Source of the DNA: Saprospiraceae bacterium
GTDB lineage: Bacteria > Bacteroidota > Bacteroidia > Chitinophagales > Saprospiraceae
DNA: 15,465 bases
Reading direction: 5' to 3'
Assembly: GCA_016717105.1 (NCBI GenBank)
Contig: JADKGF010000025.1
Span: 1 to 15,465 of the forward strand
Shown here in pieces: positions 1 to 9,127 of the stretch. Positions within the stretch are counted from its first letter, which is position 1. The number at the start of each line of letters is the position of its first letter. Under the pieces are notes generated by a model. The model was not told the origin of the DNA. It searched no databases and saw nothing but the letters and a program-made list of their open reading frames with translations. Both the position numbers and the translations under genes were made by a program.

Positions 1-104
1 AAAGTCAAAAATATTAATGTAAAAACTATAAGAATACTATTTAAAAATTTCATGATTTTTGTATTTAATTTTAATTGAAAAAAATAATTATTTGTCACAA
101 ATGG

Positions 105-1023
105 TTAGAATAACACTGCAAATTGTGCACTTATTCTTGTACCTGATGTCAAATTGCCATTTGCGACGTTTTGTGTTATCACTGGCTGAATAGATATACC
201 AGAAGAAAACTGATTACTAAAAAAATCCAGCCCTATTTGTCCGTAAACAACATTTCCGCCAGACAAATCTACATCAGCACCTTGGTGATAATCTAGAGAT
301 GAATGCTCCATTGTTGCTCCCAAATAAGGCATCAAACTATTTTTGCCAATATCAAGGATGTAAAATCCACGAATACTTGCGGTTTGCCTTTGCCCATATC
401 GAAAATCCTGCTTATCATTATGACCATTCACACGCCAGCTGTACTCGGCTGACAAACCAATGTTGTTTTGTCTTACTAAATAATTTGCATTTAACATAAA
501 GTCGGTTGTGCCCGTACCAAGTTGAATACCTGGAATCCATTCATTTTCTGCATCGAGAAAATCAGATGCACCTGTCGGCAATTTGATACCACCATGCAAC
601 TTAAATGCTGTGTCCATTTGCCATCTTCAGATCTTTTTGATTGATTATAGCAAGCATGGCCATTACAGTTATATCACCCAGTCCTCTTTGTGCTATCGAT
701 ATCTCATTTTCATTTTTTGTAATGCTTGATATGGTATAAACCCAAAAAGTTGAATCCTTTTCCTATTTAAATCGTCCCCAAAGATCGGTTGTGTGGAAAT
801 ACTCTCGACTTACTTTTCGACATCTGTAGAAAATAATGGTGGATGAACAGATTTAAAATTTCTATAACTATATCGCAAAGTCAACAAAATGCTTCTGAAA
901 CTGGAGGCAAGATTCGAATTGATGTCCAGAAACTGCAAGCCACATACATCACATGCTGAAATTTGCAATGAAATAGAAGAAAATAATAAAAGTACAAAGT
1001 GCTAATATCCATCTCTTGCTCAT
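105..1023 (-). pseudogene. Outer-membrane beta-barrel (transporter-like) protein, frameshifted
   Basis: The longest open piece (617 to 105) encodes alternating hydrophobic and polar strands rich in G, Y, N and Q and ends in AVLF, a terminal phenylalanine typical of outer-membrane barrels. Reading further upstream in shifting frames recovers the N-terminus: a signal peptide starting at 1023 (MSKRWILALC), then SACDVCGLQFLD, RYSYRNF, EYFHTTDLWGRF, KRIQLFGFIPYQ and GLGDITVMA. This order, with a CDxCG motif just after the signal peptide, matches a barrel family I know from Bacteroidota, often near copper or cytochrome genes. At least four frameshifts lie between 1000 and 600, while the last 170 codons are clean. 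The substrate is unknown. Function is inferred from family resemblance only. It follows the small exported protein on the same strand, with a 201-base gap. Confidence 0.6.
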
Positions 1024-1224
1024 ATTGAAAGGATTTCTAAGATATTAATAAATAAATGAACCGTTATGATTTGCATACTTTCAAATAATGACCAACTTGT
1101 AATAGTTACACTTATAAATAAACATTGAATAATTCGCTAATGGAATTACACATACATATCTACCTTCTTTGTGGTAAATATTAAACAAGATTATTTTTGT
1201 GTTCCTTATTGGAAAAATCATGGA

Positions 1225-1605
1225 TTACACTACAAAATCAGGAGGCGTAAATATATTTTTGCAGTAAGTAGAAATTTTAAACCGCTTTTGATAGCTAATG
1301 CCTTTATAATCAATCACTGGCATGTCAACTAAGACAGACAAGAATTGTAATTCAGAATAAATATATGGTTGTAAATTTAGTTCTTTAATTTTAGTGGTAA
1401 AGGTATATTTTCCTGTTGCTCTGATTTTTCAGGTTTTTCATCAAATGGCACTTGCCTTTACACTTGAGTTCCTCTTATCTTTGTTCTCACACAGATATTT
1501 TGCGATATAATCTTGATTTATCCTCCATGATATATATGTAGCCACACCAGTAAATGCCGGTAAGCTCATTAATACCACTAAAACATAAACCATGATGTTT
1601 TTCAT
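1225..1605 (-). pseudogene. Small exported protein with LCEN...GKC motif, frameshifted
   Basis: This gene is too fragmented to show as one ORF. From the ATG at 1605 it reads MKNIMVYVLVVLMSLPAF, a hydrophobic signal or anchor segment, then INQDYIAKYLCENKDK. After one shift it continues GKCHLMKNLKNQ, and after a second shift it reads to a PPDFVV terminus at 1225. The combination of an EYIAKxLCEN-like segment, a GKC cysteine and a late PP near the C-terminus matches a roughly 130-residue exported family that I associate with Bacteroidota. The paired cysteines could bind metal, but that is inference. A consensus promoter and an FNR-like dyad lie immediately upstream. The -7 box ends only five bases from the ATG, so the transcript may be nearly leaderless, or translation may start at the second ATG (1593). 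Confidence 0.55.
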
Positions 1606-1609
1606 GATG

Positions 1610-1654
1610 CAAAGGTATTATATTAAACTTGTTCGCAAACATGATTTGGATCAT
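1610..1654 (-). promoter_or_regulatory. Promoter with FNR-like dyad for the small exported protein
   Basis: On the minus strand, TACCTTTG (1617 to 1610) fits the Bacteroidota -7 consensus TAnnTTTG, and an upstream TTTG lies 18 bases before it, fitting the -33 element. The perfect dyad ATGATCCAAATCAT (1654 to 1641) is centred 30.5 bp upstream of the first base of the -7 box, close to the -41 position used by class II Crp/Fnr activators. Its core TGAT-N4-ATCA is that of the FNR consensus. It differs by one base from the dyad at 9128-9141. Confidence 0.6.
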
Positions 1655-1705
1655 AAATTTTACGAATAATCTTAAAAAACAACTTACAAAACCAAACCAA
1701 TAGGC

Positions 1706-2167
1706 TTATAATTCTATTGATTTAACCATCTTTTCGTACCAATAACCATCACTCACCAAACCACCTGAACTTATCATTCGGAATAGCTCAACTGCTCGAT
1801 TTGGATGATATTTTTTAGCATGACGTTGTAAAGTAAAACCTGTCAAATCACTTACCATAGCTTTCAAAAAATCTTGAATTGTTTCAAATTTAGATACAGA
1901 TTCGATGTTGATCAAATGAATATCTTCATTATTGCATTTGAATAATTTGAGGCTATTCCCATTAAAAAAGTCAATATATCCTATTTTTTGTAGTGTATTT
2001 TCAAATACAAAATCACTAAAATCATGCAAGTACTTTTGTGCAAAATCAGGCTCTAAATCCTTCATTTTCTGCCATGATGCAGCATCTATGCCCTGCACAA
2101 TCAGAAACTTTACAAATTCGTCTTTCAAAGCTTCAAACTCATCTTCAGTAAGTACCCGATATTTCAT
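1706..2167 (-). CDS. DUF6495 family protein
   Basis: Intact reading frame of 153 codons from MKYRVLTEDEFEALKDEF. The frame is open to an ATG at 2212, but the extra 15 residues (MYRFTIFISLF) look unrelated to the family, and the start at 2167 gives the MKYR-LT-EEL type N-terminus I recall for DUF6495 in Bacteroidota. The protein is small, acidic and cytosolic, without a signal peptide or membrane segment. It has a helical N-terminal half (FVKFLIVQGIDAASWQKMK) and a beta-like middle (SLKLFKCNNEDIHLINIE). No catalytic motif is visible and the function is unknown. It is one of the few genes in the left half without a frameshift. Confidence 0.7.
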   Translation of the reverse strand: MKYRVLTEDEFEALKDEFVKFLIVQGIDAASWQKMKDLEPDFAQKYLHDFSDFVFENTLQKIGYIDFFNGNSLKLFKCNNEDIHLINIESVSKFETIQDFLKAMVSDLTGFTLQRHAKKYHPNRAVELFRMISSGGLVSDGYWYEKMVKSIEL

Positions 2168-2271
2168 ATCTCTTTTTACAAATAAGGAGATAAAGATAGT
2201 AAAACGATACAACTTTTGTAGTCCATGATTTTTATTTTAGCAAAAGTTTTTACATTAAATTAATATTTAAT

Positions 2272-3451
2272 ATGTTTGTAGCTAAATTACAATTAAATAT
2301 TAATATAAAACCCATGTTGGACAATAGTGTTTTAATAGATTTTCTACTTTCAAAATCGAAACTTAATCAATATCTGCAAGAAGCATTTGAAGATTATCAC
2401 CATCATAAAATCAATGCGGGCGATTTTGTCATTACACTTAAAAAATCTAATGATAAAAGCTTAAGTATCAACGCTAGAATGAAGTCAATCTTCGCTGAAG
2501 TACCTATTGCATTTACTTTTGCCAAAAGTGCTGGTCTGTTTTCGATCGAAGGCGAAGGCAGTATTAAAATTAACTTAGAAATACAATGCGAAATTGACGA
2601 AACGTTCGGATTTAAGACCAAGTCCATCATGCACAATCATTCATGGTATGAAGGGACCAGTTTTGCACTTAGGTGAATTGTCCATTCCTGCAGAAACCAT
2701 CAGCAATTTGTGATCGCTTATATGAAGGAAAGTCTATTGGAGAAATTGGATAAAAGATTGGAAGAGACAGCAGATATCAAAAAGATGATCAATGAACAGC
2801 CGGTTATATGCTACAAATTATCTGGTAAACAGAAAACCAGATCTTTATTTTAATGGGCAACTTACGGAAGTGCAATCCAGTTTATTCAGAGAAGACGAAA
2901 CAGATATTCATCTAGATCTATGGCTTGAGATGAGTGCAAAAATTTCTGACGAACCTATTGCATTTGATGTGCAATCGACACCGGTGTTTTTCTGGGCTGA
3001 AGAAAAAAAGATCAAAAATTCTCAGAAAATTGACATCGAGCTTTCATATGTTGGACTCGCTAAGTTACTAATGACTGAAATCAATGGTCAGGAAATAGGC
3101 GGTAAAACCTTCGAACTCAACAGTATTCACATCAGAAATACAAGCCAACTAGAAATAAAAGCCCATGTGATCGAGCCTATCGCCGGCATTATTACCTTCA
3201 CAGGGATGCCGTATTTAGCACAAGCAGAACAAAAAATTTACTTGGACAATCTAGATATCGATATTGATGCAAATAATTTTATTTACAAACTTTCTTCTCC
3301 GATCATCGAGAAGATCTTGCGCAATCAGATTATCAAATTGATACCATTCGACCCACTACCACATTTCAAGGGATACATGACCAAGATACCGCAGATCCAA
3401 CTCTACAATAACAGAATTTCACTCATTCCAAGTTTTTCAGCTTCAAAATAG
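2272..3451 (+). pseudogene. DUF4403-like protein, frameshifted
   Basis: Two long open pieces (2272-2676 and 2792-3451) belong to one protein of about 390 residues. Between them, shifted frames keep protein sequence: KGPVLHLGELSIPAETISNL, then VIAYMKESLLEKLDKRL, then KKMINEQ. The repeated pattern of strands, the GIITFTGMPYLAQAEQKIYL segment and the following D-L-D-DIDANNFIYK helix region resemble DUF4403, a duplicated lipid-binding-like fold in Bacteroidota. This family call is tentative. No signal peptide is visible at the chosen start. A TATGTTTG that would fit a -7 box overlaps the ATG at 2272, so translation could instead begin at the in-frame ATG at 2314. At least three frameshifts occur between 2660 and 2800. 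Confidence 0.5.
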
Positions 3452-3566
3452 AACACTTGCAATTTGGAGATAAAGCTTAGTGTGCACGCTTGGACTAGAC
3501 GATGCGGAACTCGATGTTGTAGTGTAGATTTTCTTAGGAATTCATACCTGTTTTCTAAAAATATAT

Positions 3567-3574
3567 TAACTTTG
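3567..3574 (+). promoter_or_regulatory. Putative -7 promoter element for MbnP-like gene
   Basis: TAACTTTG is an exact TAnnTTTG match about 40 bases before the MbnP-like start. No clear -33 TTG and no dyad of the GTAAC or ATGAT type lies upstream, so this promoter looks separate from the shared regulatory set elsewhere in the window. Confidence 0.4.
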
Positions 3575-3613
3575 CATCTAATAGTTCACAACTTTAAACG
3601 CAAGTTATCATGA

Positions 3614-4568
3614 GTGAAATATGCATTCATATTGTTTGTAATTATGATAAGCACTATATTACTATCTGCCCAACAAGCTATTTACTTCAAGATAAATCAT
3701 AAAACAGGCAATGAAGATTTTGCTTTTGGTAAATCAATTAAGAATAATGCAGGACAGGAATTTACGCTCAAAAGATTAGATTATTACATATCAAATATTA
3801 CTTTGTATCATGACAACGATAAAACATTTCTTGCCAAAGATACCTTTTTGCTTATTCGAAATATTAATGAAATCAACCATTATTTAGGGTCACAATTTAT
3901 AAACAAAGTAGATTCTATCGCATTCGATATAGGAATAGATACGTTCTACAATCATGATGATCCTACACTGTGGCCGGCAAGTCATCCACTTTCACCCAAA
4001 GATCCAGATATGCACTGGGGCTGGGCTGCAGGATATAAATTTGTAGTTTTAGAAGGAAAAAATGGGCCAGATCTCTTTTACGATTTTGAAATGCACGCCT
4101 TTGGCGATCCATTATTGACAAGAGTAGTAGTGCCCATCAATAACACGAATAATGGCGACAAACTTACCATAGAACTCAATGCAGACTATCAGCATCTTTC
4201 GACGATATTAATCTGGATAATGTGATTGTCATACATGGATCATCAAAAGTAGTAATTGCCGTGATGAAAATTTGAAAAATAATGTTTTCAGTGATGCGAA
4301 TAAATTTTCTGGTGCAATTGATGTCGAAAAACCTCATCTGACAATCGCACCAAATCCAACAAATAGTGAAATCGTAGAAATCTCGCTCACTAATTACAAT
4401 CAGGATGTCTCCAATATTACAATCTTTGACAACAATGGAAAAATAGTCCAAAAGATCATTAATCCATCACCAAAACAAGAAATTCATTTGGAAAAAAGTG
4501 GAATCTATTTTATTCAATTGTACGTCTCAGGGCAACCGCAACAGGCATTAAAATTGGTTCGTTTATAA
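3614..4568 (+). pseudogene. MbnP-like protein with type IX secretion C-terminal domain, frameshifted
   Basis: A signal peptide (MKYAFILFVIMISTILLSAQ) is followed by the MbnP core: LDYYISNITLY, HYLGSQFINKVDSIAFDIG, then WPASHPLSPKDPDMHWGWAAGYKF. This arrangement is characteristic of MbnP, which elsewhere pairs with the di-heme enzyme MbnH and takes part in copper handling; a Trp of MbnP is oxidised to kynurenine. After a shift near 4200 (restored by one extra T in a T run) it reads DDINLDNVIVIHG. After a second shift near 4268 (one extra A) it continues NLKNNVFSDANKF and ends in a type IX secretion sorting domain (LTIAPNPTNSEIVEISL to LKLVRL). The start is GTG at 3614; an ATG at 3610 is out of frame, so an indel at the start codon is also possible. 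The MbnH-like gene follows on the same strand. Confidence 0.75.
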
Positions 4569-4692
4569 AATTTAAGATGATTGTCATTTCTTGAAAGATC
4601 ATTGGATACATGTGTGAAGTTGTTCGGAAATTAAGCAATCTTTCAGACATGTCTTCATATATCTAAGCATCAACATCAAATCATTCTGAAAT

Positions 4693-4736
4693 GTGACTTC
4701 TGTTACCTAAAAATATGGGTTGAATGATTAATTTTG
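4693..4736 (+). promoter_or_regulatory. Promoter with GTAAC-type dyad for the MbnH-like peroxidase
   Basis: TAATTTTG (4729-4736) matches the TAnnTTTG -7 element and ends eight bases before the ATG. GTGACTTCTGTTAC (4693-4706) is a 5-4-5 dyad with one mismatch to GTAAC-N4-GTTAC. Its centre lies 29.5 bp upstream of the first base of the -7 box, within one base of the spacing at 9148 and 12900. Confidence 0.5.
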
Positions 4737-4744
4737 CAGCCGAT

Positions 4745-5723
4745 ATGAAGATTTTAGTTAAGATTTTTGGGCTTGGCCTCGTTTATTTAAGTCTGATGTC
4801 TGTTTGGTCAGCTTCGATATTCCTACTTCCAAAATAAAACTTGGCGAAAAAAATTATTTTTGATCCCATCTTATCAAAGGATAGCACCATCAGTTGCGGT
4901 AACTGCCACAACCCAAAATTTGCATTTGCAGATACAGTAGCTATCAGTGTCGGTGTAGAAGGAAAATTAGGAAGAAGAAATGCGCCATCTGTAATGAACA
5001 TGGCTTATCGAAGTGAGTTTTTTTATGATGGTAGGGCTAAATCTCTAAGAGACCAAATACATTTTCCGATAGAAGATAATAAGGAGATGGATCTGAGTTA
5101 TACGACTGCTGTCGAAAGATTAGCCGACATAAAATTTACAATGAAGCCTTCAATCAATTATATAACGAAGCCCCAAATGCCGAGAATGTAGCTGACGCCA
5201 TTGCAAGTTTTGAAGAATCCTTAGAAACGGCGGATACAGAATTTGACGCATGGATGATAGACAAGCCAAACAAAATGAGTGAAGCTGCTATTCGTGGGCG
5301 AGAATTTTTCATGAGTAGTAGGGCCAAGTGTTTTGATTGTCATTTTAGTCCTGATTTTACAGGAGATGAGTTCAAAAACATTGGATTGTATGACGAAAAA
5401 AACTATAAAGATAAAGGCCGCTTTGAAGTGACTGGCAACAAATCAGACCTTGGAAAATTTAAAGTTCCTGGCTTGCGCAATGTAGCTGTGACTGCGCCAT
5501 ATATGCACGATGGTAGCTTCAAGACATTAAAAGATGTCATAGAATACTACAGTGATCCGTACAAATTTGTGAAAAACCTATCAATATGGACACGATTTAC
5601 TGAAGCCGCTCAATCTCACACAAAACGAAAAAAGATGATCTTGAAGCTTTTCTTCGCAGCCTTACTGATAGACAATTTTATAAGATAAAATCCAGGACAG
5701 TCTTTAATGACAATTTAAGGTGA
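4745..5723 (+). pseudogene. MbnH-like di-heme cytochrome c peroxidase, frameshifted
   Basis: Predicted periplasmic di-heme c-type cytochrome of the CCP/MauG/MbnH group. A signal peptide starts at 4745 (MKILVKIFGLGLVYLSLMSV), followed in a shifted frame by FDIPTSKIKLGEK. The first heme motif is CGNCH (4895-4909), then KFAFADTVAISVG, GRRNAPSVMNMAY and FFYDGRAKSLRDQI. The second heme motif is CFDCH (about 5329-5343), then KVPGLRNVAVTAPYMHDGS. Frameshifts lie near 4815, 4850 (run of seven A where six restores GEKIIFDP), 5140, 5590 and 5632 (six A where five restores EKDDLEAFLRSLTDRQF). The last frame runs to a stop at 5723; the uncorrected frame stops at 5688. Either end meets or nearly meets the convergent lipoprotein gene. 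It lies directly downstream of the MbnP-like gene, its expected partner, but has its own promoter. Confidence 0.75.
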
Positions 5724-6192
5724 TTACATCCGACTTCACCACATTTGACTTATTTCCAGCGCGATCTTTGATGTATATTTCAAATGAAAGCGCGTTTGTT
5801 GGATAGTCCAAAGACGATTCACAAGGATTTAGTTGAGATTCTGGTGGAAAGATACAGCAAGTAGTGTACAATTTTTATATAAATTGTACCTGAAAATGTC
5901 ATTTCCAGCACCTTCTAATGGAACAAAAGGCGCTTTATTGGCTGAATATCTGATTTGTTCGGAGATCTTTGACAAAAATATTTAAATCAGAATCTGTAGT
6001 TGCGGTCCCAAAATCACCATCACCATCAGTAAAAAATAAATTCAGAATGACGGAGTCTTGTTGAGGAAAATTACCTTGATTCATGGTGTTTTTTGAAAAA
6101 CCCTTAAACTCTAACGAAGGCACATCCGAATAATCATTCGGTTTTACACAACCCAAAATTAATATTACAAAAAGATAAAAATAATATCTCAT
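5704..6192 (-). pseudogene. Predicted lipoprotein, frameshifted
   Basis: The start at 6192 gives MRYYFYLFVILILGC, a lipoprotein signal peptide with Cys after LILG. The mature part reads FTDGDGDFGTATTDSDLNIFVKDLRTN, then in shifted frames RYSANKAPFVPLEGAGND, ISGTIYIK, CCIFPPESQLNPC and SFEIYIKDRAGNKSNVVKSD, ending at 5704. The layout (acidic DGDGDFG repeat, a CC...C cluster, and a C-terminal beta strand block with KDRAGN) matches a lipoprotein family I have seen in Bacteroidota with no assigned function. At least three frameshifts fall in its distal half. The frame is also open upstream to 6264, but the lipobox fixes the start at 6192. It is convergent with the peroxidase gene and divergent from the LuxE-like gene. 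Confidence 0.55.
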
Positions 6193-6254
6193 TTGATGAC
6201 TTCTTAAATTTAAAAAAATGCCTGTATCTTGTGCTTTGTCAATATCATAAATGA

Positions 6255-7279
6255 ATGGATACATCCTTCGAATCGCAAAGAAATCTGTTGCTCGATCATT
6301 TAAAAAATCTGAATACCAATGATTTTCAATCAGCCGATGCGCTCAAATTGCAGATGTTTCGATTCCAATACAAATATAACAGTATTTATCAAAACTACTG
6401 CAAATCGTTGAGAATTTCCCCCGATTTAGTGAAAGAAAGTCGCGATATCCCATTTTACCCATAACAGCATTCAAGTTTCATGATGTAAAAACCGGAGACT
6501 TTGACGAAACCATGGTGTTTGGGAGTAGTGGCACCACAGGCACAAATCGTTCATTCCATTTTGTCAGAGATATACAGCACTATATTGACAATACGGTGCA
6601 ACTTTGGCAGCATTATTTTGATTCCGTAGAACAATATTGTTTCCTTGCGTTACTTCCCGGATATCTAGAGCGTGAAGGATCATCTCTGATCAGCATGATC
6701 ACCCATTTTATCAAAATTTCTAAGCACAAACAAAGTGGTTTTTACCTCAGAAATCATGATGAGCTTTTTGAAAAGTTATCAGAATGCCAACAAAATGAGA
6801 TCCCAACAGTACTTTTTGGTGTTTCGCACGCATTATTGGACTTTTCAGAAAAGTATCCACTCTCCTACCCTGATCTGATGATTATGGAAACAGGTGGTAT
6901 GAAAGGTCATTTACCAGAAATAACCAAAAGTGAATTGCATACCTTGCTTGCTGTACGATTTGGTAGTAAGCATATACATTCTGAGTATGGTATGACAGAA
7001 TTAATGAGTCAATCTTATGCTACTGACTCGATACTTTTCAGAACCAAATGCTTTACTACAAGTCAAAACACACCAAATCAATGATCCGCTTACTGAAGAA
7101 AAACATGGAAAACAGGCATCATTTGTGTGACTGATCTTGCCAATATTGATAGCTGTTCCTTCATACAAACTGAAGATACGGGCATTCTTTATCCTGATGG
7201 CTCTTTTGAGATAATGGGCAGATTGGATGCATCTGATATTCGTGGTTGCAATCTTTTGCTCGAGGATATCAGATCATGA
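6255..7279 (+). pseudogene. LuxE/PaaK-like acyl-protein synthetase (adenylate-forming), frameshifted
   Basis: Predicted cytosolic ATP-dependent carboxylate-activating enzyme of the LuxE branch. The ATP-binding loop reads VFGSSGTTGTNRSFHFV near 6515. Further motifs are LLPGYLEREGSSLISM, METGGMKGHLPEITKSELH, HSEYGMTELMSQSYATDS, and, after a shift, TGIICVTDLANIDSCSFIQT, GRLDASDIRGCNLLL at the C-terminus. Frameshifts lie near 6455 (before PITAFKFHDVKTGDF), near 7040 (restoring SEPNALLQVK) and near 7115 (restoring GKTGIICVTD). With these corrected the protein is about 340 residues, the usual length. The acyl substrate is unknown; no LuxCD or obvious partner lies nearby. It is convergent with SulP, and the two stop codons overlap by six bases. 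Confidence 0.75.
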
Positions 7280-8947
7280 TGACTTCAATCCAGCTTGCGC
7301 AAATTTATAAGCATCAGCCAATGATGTAAATTGGTGATCCAAAGGGATTGCCTTATCCAATCCGCTTTTCATTATGATATCGCGTACTGGACCTATCGCG
7401 TTGGCCAATAAAAATGTTACTCCATCCTTCTCCAAATCCTTTATAAAATCACTCAGCATGTGCACTGCTGTGGAGTCCATGGCACTAACAGGAGACGCAT
7501 CGAAGATAAAATATTTTGGATTTTTCCTTTTCCTAATGATACTAAAAGCATGATCTGCAAAATAGCTGCTGTTTGCGAAATACAATTGTGCATCAAAGCG
7601 TAAAATTACGATCTCATCTACGATATGCGCAGTTTTGTATCTCAACACATTTTTGAAGTCCTTACCGCTTTCTAATATCCCCAATTCTGCAAAATGTGGA
7701 TAAGAAACCCGATAAATTAAGACCGCCAAAGATAGAATCACACCTAAAATAATTCCTTCTTCAATACCTAAAATCAGTGTGCCAATGGCTGCTGCAACGA
7801 ATAAATAAAAATCGGTCTTATCAGTGTGAAACAAATGCTTTGCTTCTTTAAAATCTATCAATCCATACACAGCAACAAGGATAATTGCTGCCAAAACTGC
7901 ATTGGGAAGGAAATAAAAATACGAAGTAAAAAACAATAATGTCAATACAATGAGCAAGGCACTTATAATAGAGGCTAGGCCCGTATTGGCACCAGCTTGA
8001 TCATTGACTGCAGTTCTAGAGAAACCACCAGTCACTGGAAAGGACCTAAAAAATGATCCACCGATATTGGCTGCTCCAAGGGCTATCAGTTCTTGGTTTG
8101 CGTCTAGTTTATAATTCTTGTGTTTTTGCTGGATAGCCTTGGCCACAGCTATAGACTCCATAAAACCTACAAATCCTATAGTCAGAGCCGTAGGAATTAA
8201 TGCTTTTACTGTGGTAAGATCTATAGAAAACAAACTGAAAGTGGGCAATCCTCCGGGTATATCTCCGACAATCTTTACACCTTGATCTGTCAGCCCACCC
8301 AAATAAACTACCAAGATACCGATCAATACTACAATCAATGGGCCGGGCATCAATTTATGTATTTTCTTCACCATCAAAAGTAGAAAGATGGCTACCAATC
8401 CTATCACCAAAGAAAGCACATGAATTTGCCCCAATTGAGTTACAATCTGATGGCCTATTTCCAAAAATTTTTCGCCATTGACTTTGATACCCAGCAAATG
8501 CTTAAATTGGCTTAAGCCAATGATGATGGCTGCAGCAGAAGTGAAACCTGCGATGACTGGATGTGAAAGAAAATTGACTAAAAAGCCTAACCTGAAGATA
8601 CCCATTGACAATTGGAAAACACCTACCATAAAAGCTAGCAAAATCGCGAGACCAATATATTGTTCGCTGCCTTGGGTTGCCAATGTACCGATACCACTAG
8701 ATATCAACAAACTAACCATTGCAACTGGACCAACAGCTAGCTGCCTAGATGTTCCCATCAATGCATAGATAATCAGTGGGATAGTCACGGCATATAACCC
8801 ATGTATAGGTGGAAGACCAGCCAACATCGAATAAGCCATACCTTGAGGGATGAGCATCACACCGACCGTCAATCCGGCTGAAACATCACCACTCAACCAT
8901 TCTCGTTTATAATTTTTGATCCATTCTATGGAAGGCAAATACTTCAT
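7274..8947 (-). CDS. SulP family anion permease with STAS domain
   Basis: Intact 557-residue inner-membrane transporter of the SulP/SLC26 family. The signature DVSAGLTVGVMLIPQGMAYS and LPPIHGLYAV lie at residues 20-55, followed by many hydrophobic segments (PVAMVSLLISSGIG, NFLSHPVIAGFTSAAAIIIG, NIGGSFFRSFPVTGGFSRTA). A cytosolic STAS domain fills about residues 435-550, with YFIFDASPVSAMDSTAVHML and a DKAIPLDHQFTSLADAY tail. Family members move sulfate, bicarbonate or other anions. Next to sulfane-sulfur oxidation genes, export or uptake of sulfate or sulfite is the likely role, but sequence alone does not fix the substrate. It is divergent from the MBL-rhodanese operon across a 264-base dyad-rich spacer and convergent with the LuxE-like gene. 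Confidence 0.9.
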   Translation of the reverse strand: MKYLPSIEWIKNYKREWLSGDVSAGLTVGVMLIPQGMAYSMLAGLPPIHGLYAVTIPLIIYALMGTSRQLAVGPVAMVSLLISSGIGTLATQGSEQYIGLAILLAFMVGVFQLSMGIFRLGFLVNFLSHPVIAGFTSAAAIIIGLSQFKHLLGIKVNGEKFLEIGHQIVTQLGQIHVLSLVIGLVAIFLLLMVKKIHKLMPGPLIVVLIGILVVYLGGLTDQGVKIVGDIPGGLPTFSLFSIDLTTVKALIPTALTIGFVGFMESIAVAKAIQQKHKNYKLDANQELIALGAANIGGSFFRSFPVTGGFSRTAVNDQAGANTGLASIISALLIVLTLLFFTSYFYFLPNAVLAAIILVAVYGLIDFKEAKHLFHTDKTDFYLFVAAAIGTLILGIEEGIILGVILSLAVLIYRVSYPHFAELGILESGKDFKNVLRYKTAHIVDEIVILRFDAQLYFANSSYFADHAFSIIRKRKNPKYFIFDASPVSAMDSTAVHMLSDFIKDLEKDGVTFLLANAIGPVRDIIMKSGLDKAIPLDHQFTSLADAYKFAQAGLKSS

Positions 8948-8976
8948 TGTTTTCTAATTGTATTGATTTTGAAAGT

Positions 8977-8998
8977 AACATTGACTGCAATCAATGTT
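8977..8998 (-). promoter_or_regulatory. Perfect 8-bp inverted repeat at the SulP transcription start region
   Basis: AACATTGA and TCAATGTT flank a six-base loop. The inner 14 bases read TTGATTGCAGTCAA on the SulP sense strand, one base from the FNR consensus TTGAT-N4-ATCAA. The repeat lies just downstream of the predicted -7 box (9003-9010), so it would overlap the transcription start. That position suits repression by a Crp/Fnr-type protein, or a small 5' hairpin in the leader. The assignment is inferred. Confidence 0.45.
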
Positions 8999-9002
8999 GG
9001 CG

Positions 9003-9047
9003 CAAAGATAGTTGATACATAATGAGAACTAATGCAACAATGGTTAC
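9003..9047 (-). promoter_or_regulatory. SulP promoter with GTAAC-type dyad
   Basis: On the minus strand, TATCTTTG (9010 to 9003) matches the TAnnTTTG -7 element. GTAACCATTGTTGC (9047 to 9034) is a 5-4-5 dyad with one mismatch to GTAAC-N4-GTTAC, centred 30.5 bp upstream of the first -7 base. It was found by looking at the position predicted from the other promoters, which strengthens it somewhat. The leader to the ATG at 8947 would be about 50 bases. Confidence 0.5.
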
Positions 9048-9127
9048 ATAATAATTATTACACTGTAAGTTACTACAACGATGATTCATCGAATCGAAAC
9101 TTTTAAACTTTATTTTTTACTTCATAT

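Noticed and set aside
1098..1110. TGTAATAGTTACA as another GTAAC-type operator
   Set aside because: The spacing is 5-3-5, not 5-4-5, and no TAnnTTTG element lies at the right distance before the barrel gene; an indel could hide one, but this is not supported.
1932..2228. 98-codon plus-strand ORF
   Set aside because: Antisense shadow of the DUF6495 gene; low-complexity S/N-rich translation.
4176..4451. 91-codon minus-strand ORF
   Set aside because: Shadow of the MbnP-like gene, whose shifted plus frames show clear family motifs and a sorting domain.
4592..4645. Inverted repeat TGAAAGAT/ATCTTTCA as a terminator after the MbnP-like gene
   Set aside because: The loop is 38 bases and no T run follows, so a terminator is not supported.
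4200..5640. Programmed ribosomal frameshifting at A runs
   Set aside because: Shifts occur in many unrelated genes, in both directions and in both A and T runs, which fits sequence error better than recoding.
8478..8768. 96-codon plus-strand ORF
   Set aside because: Antisense shadow of the intact SulP gene.
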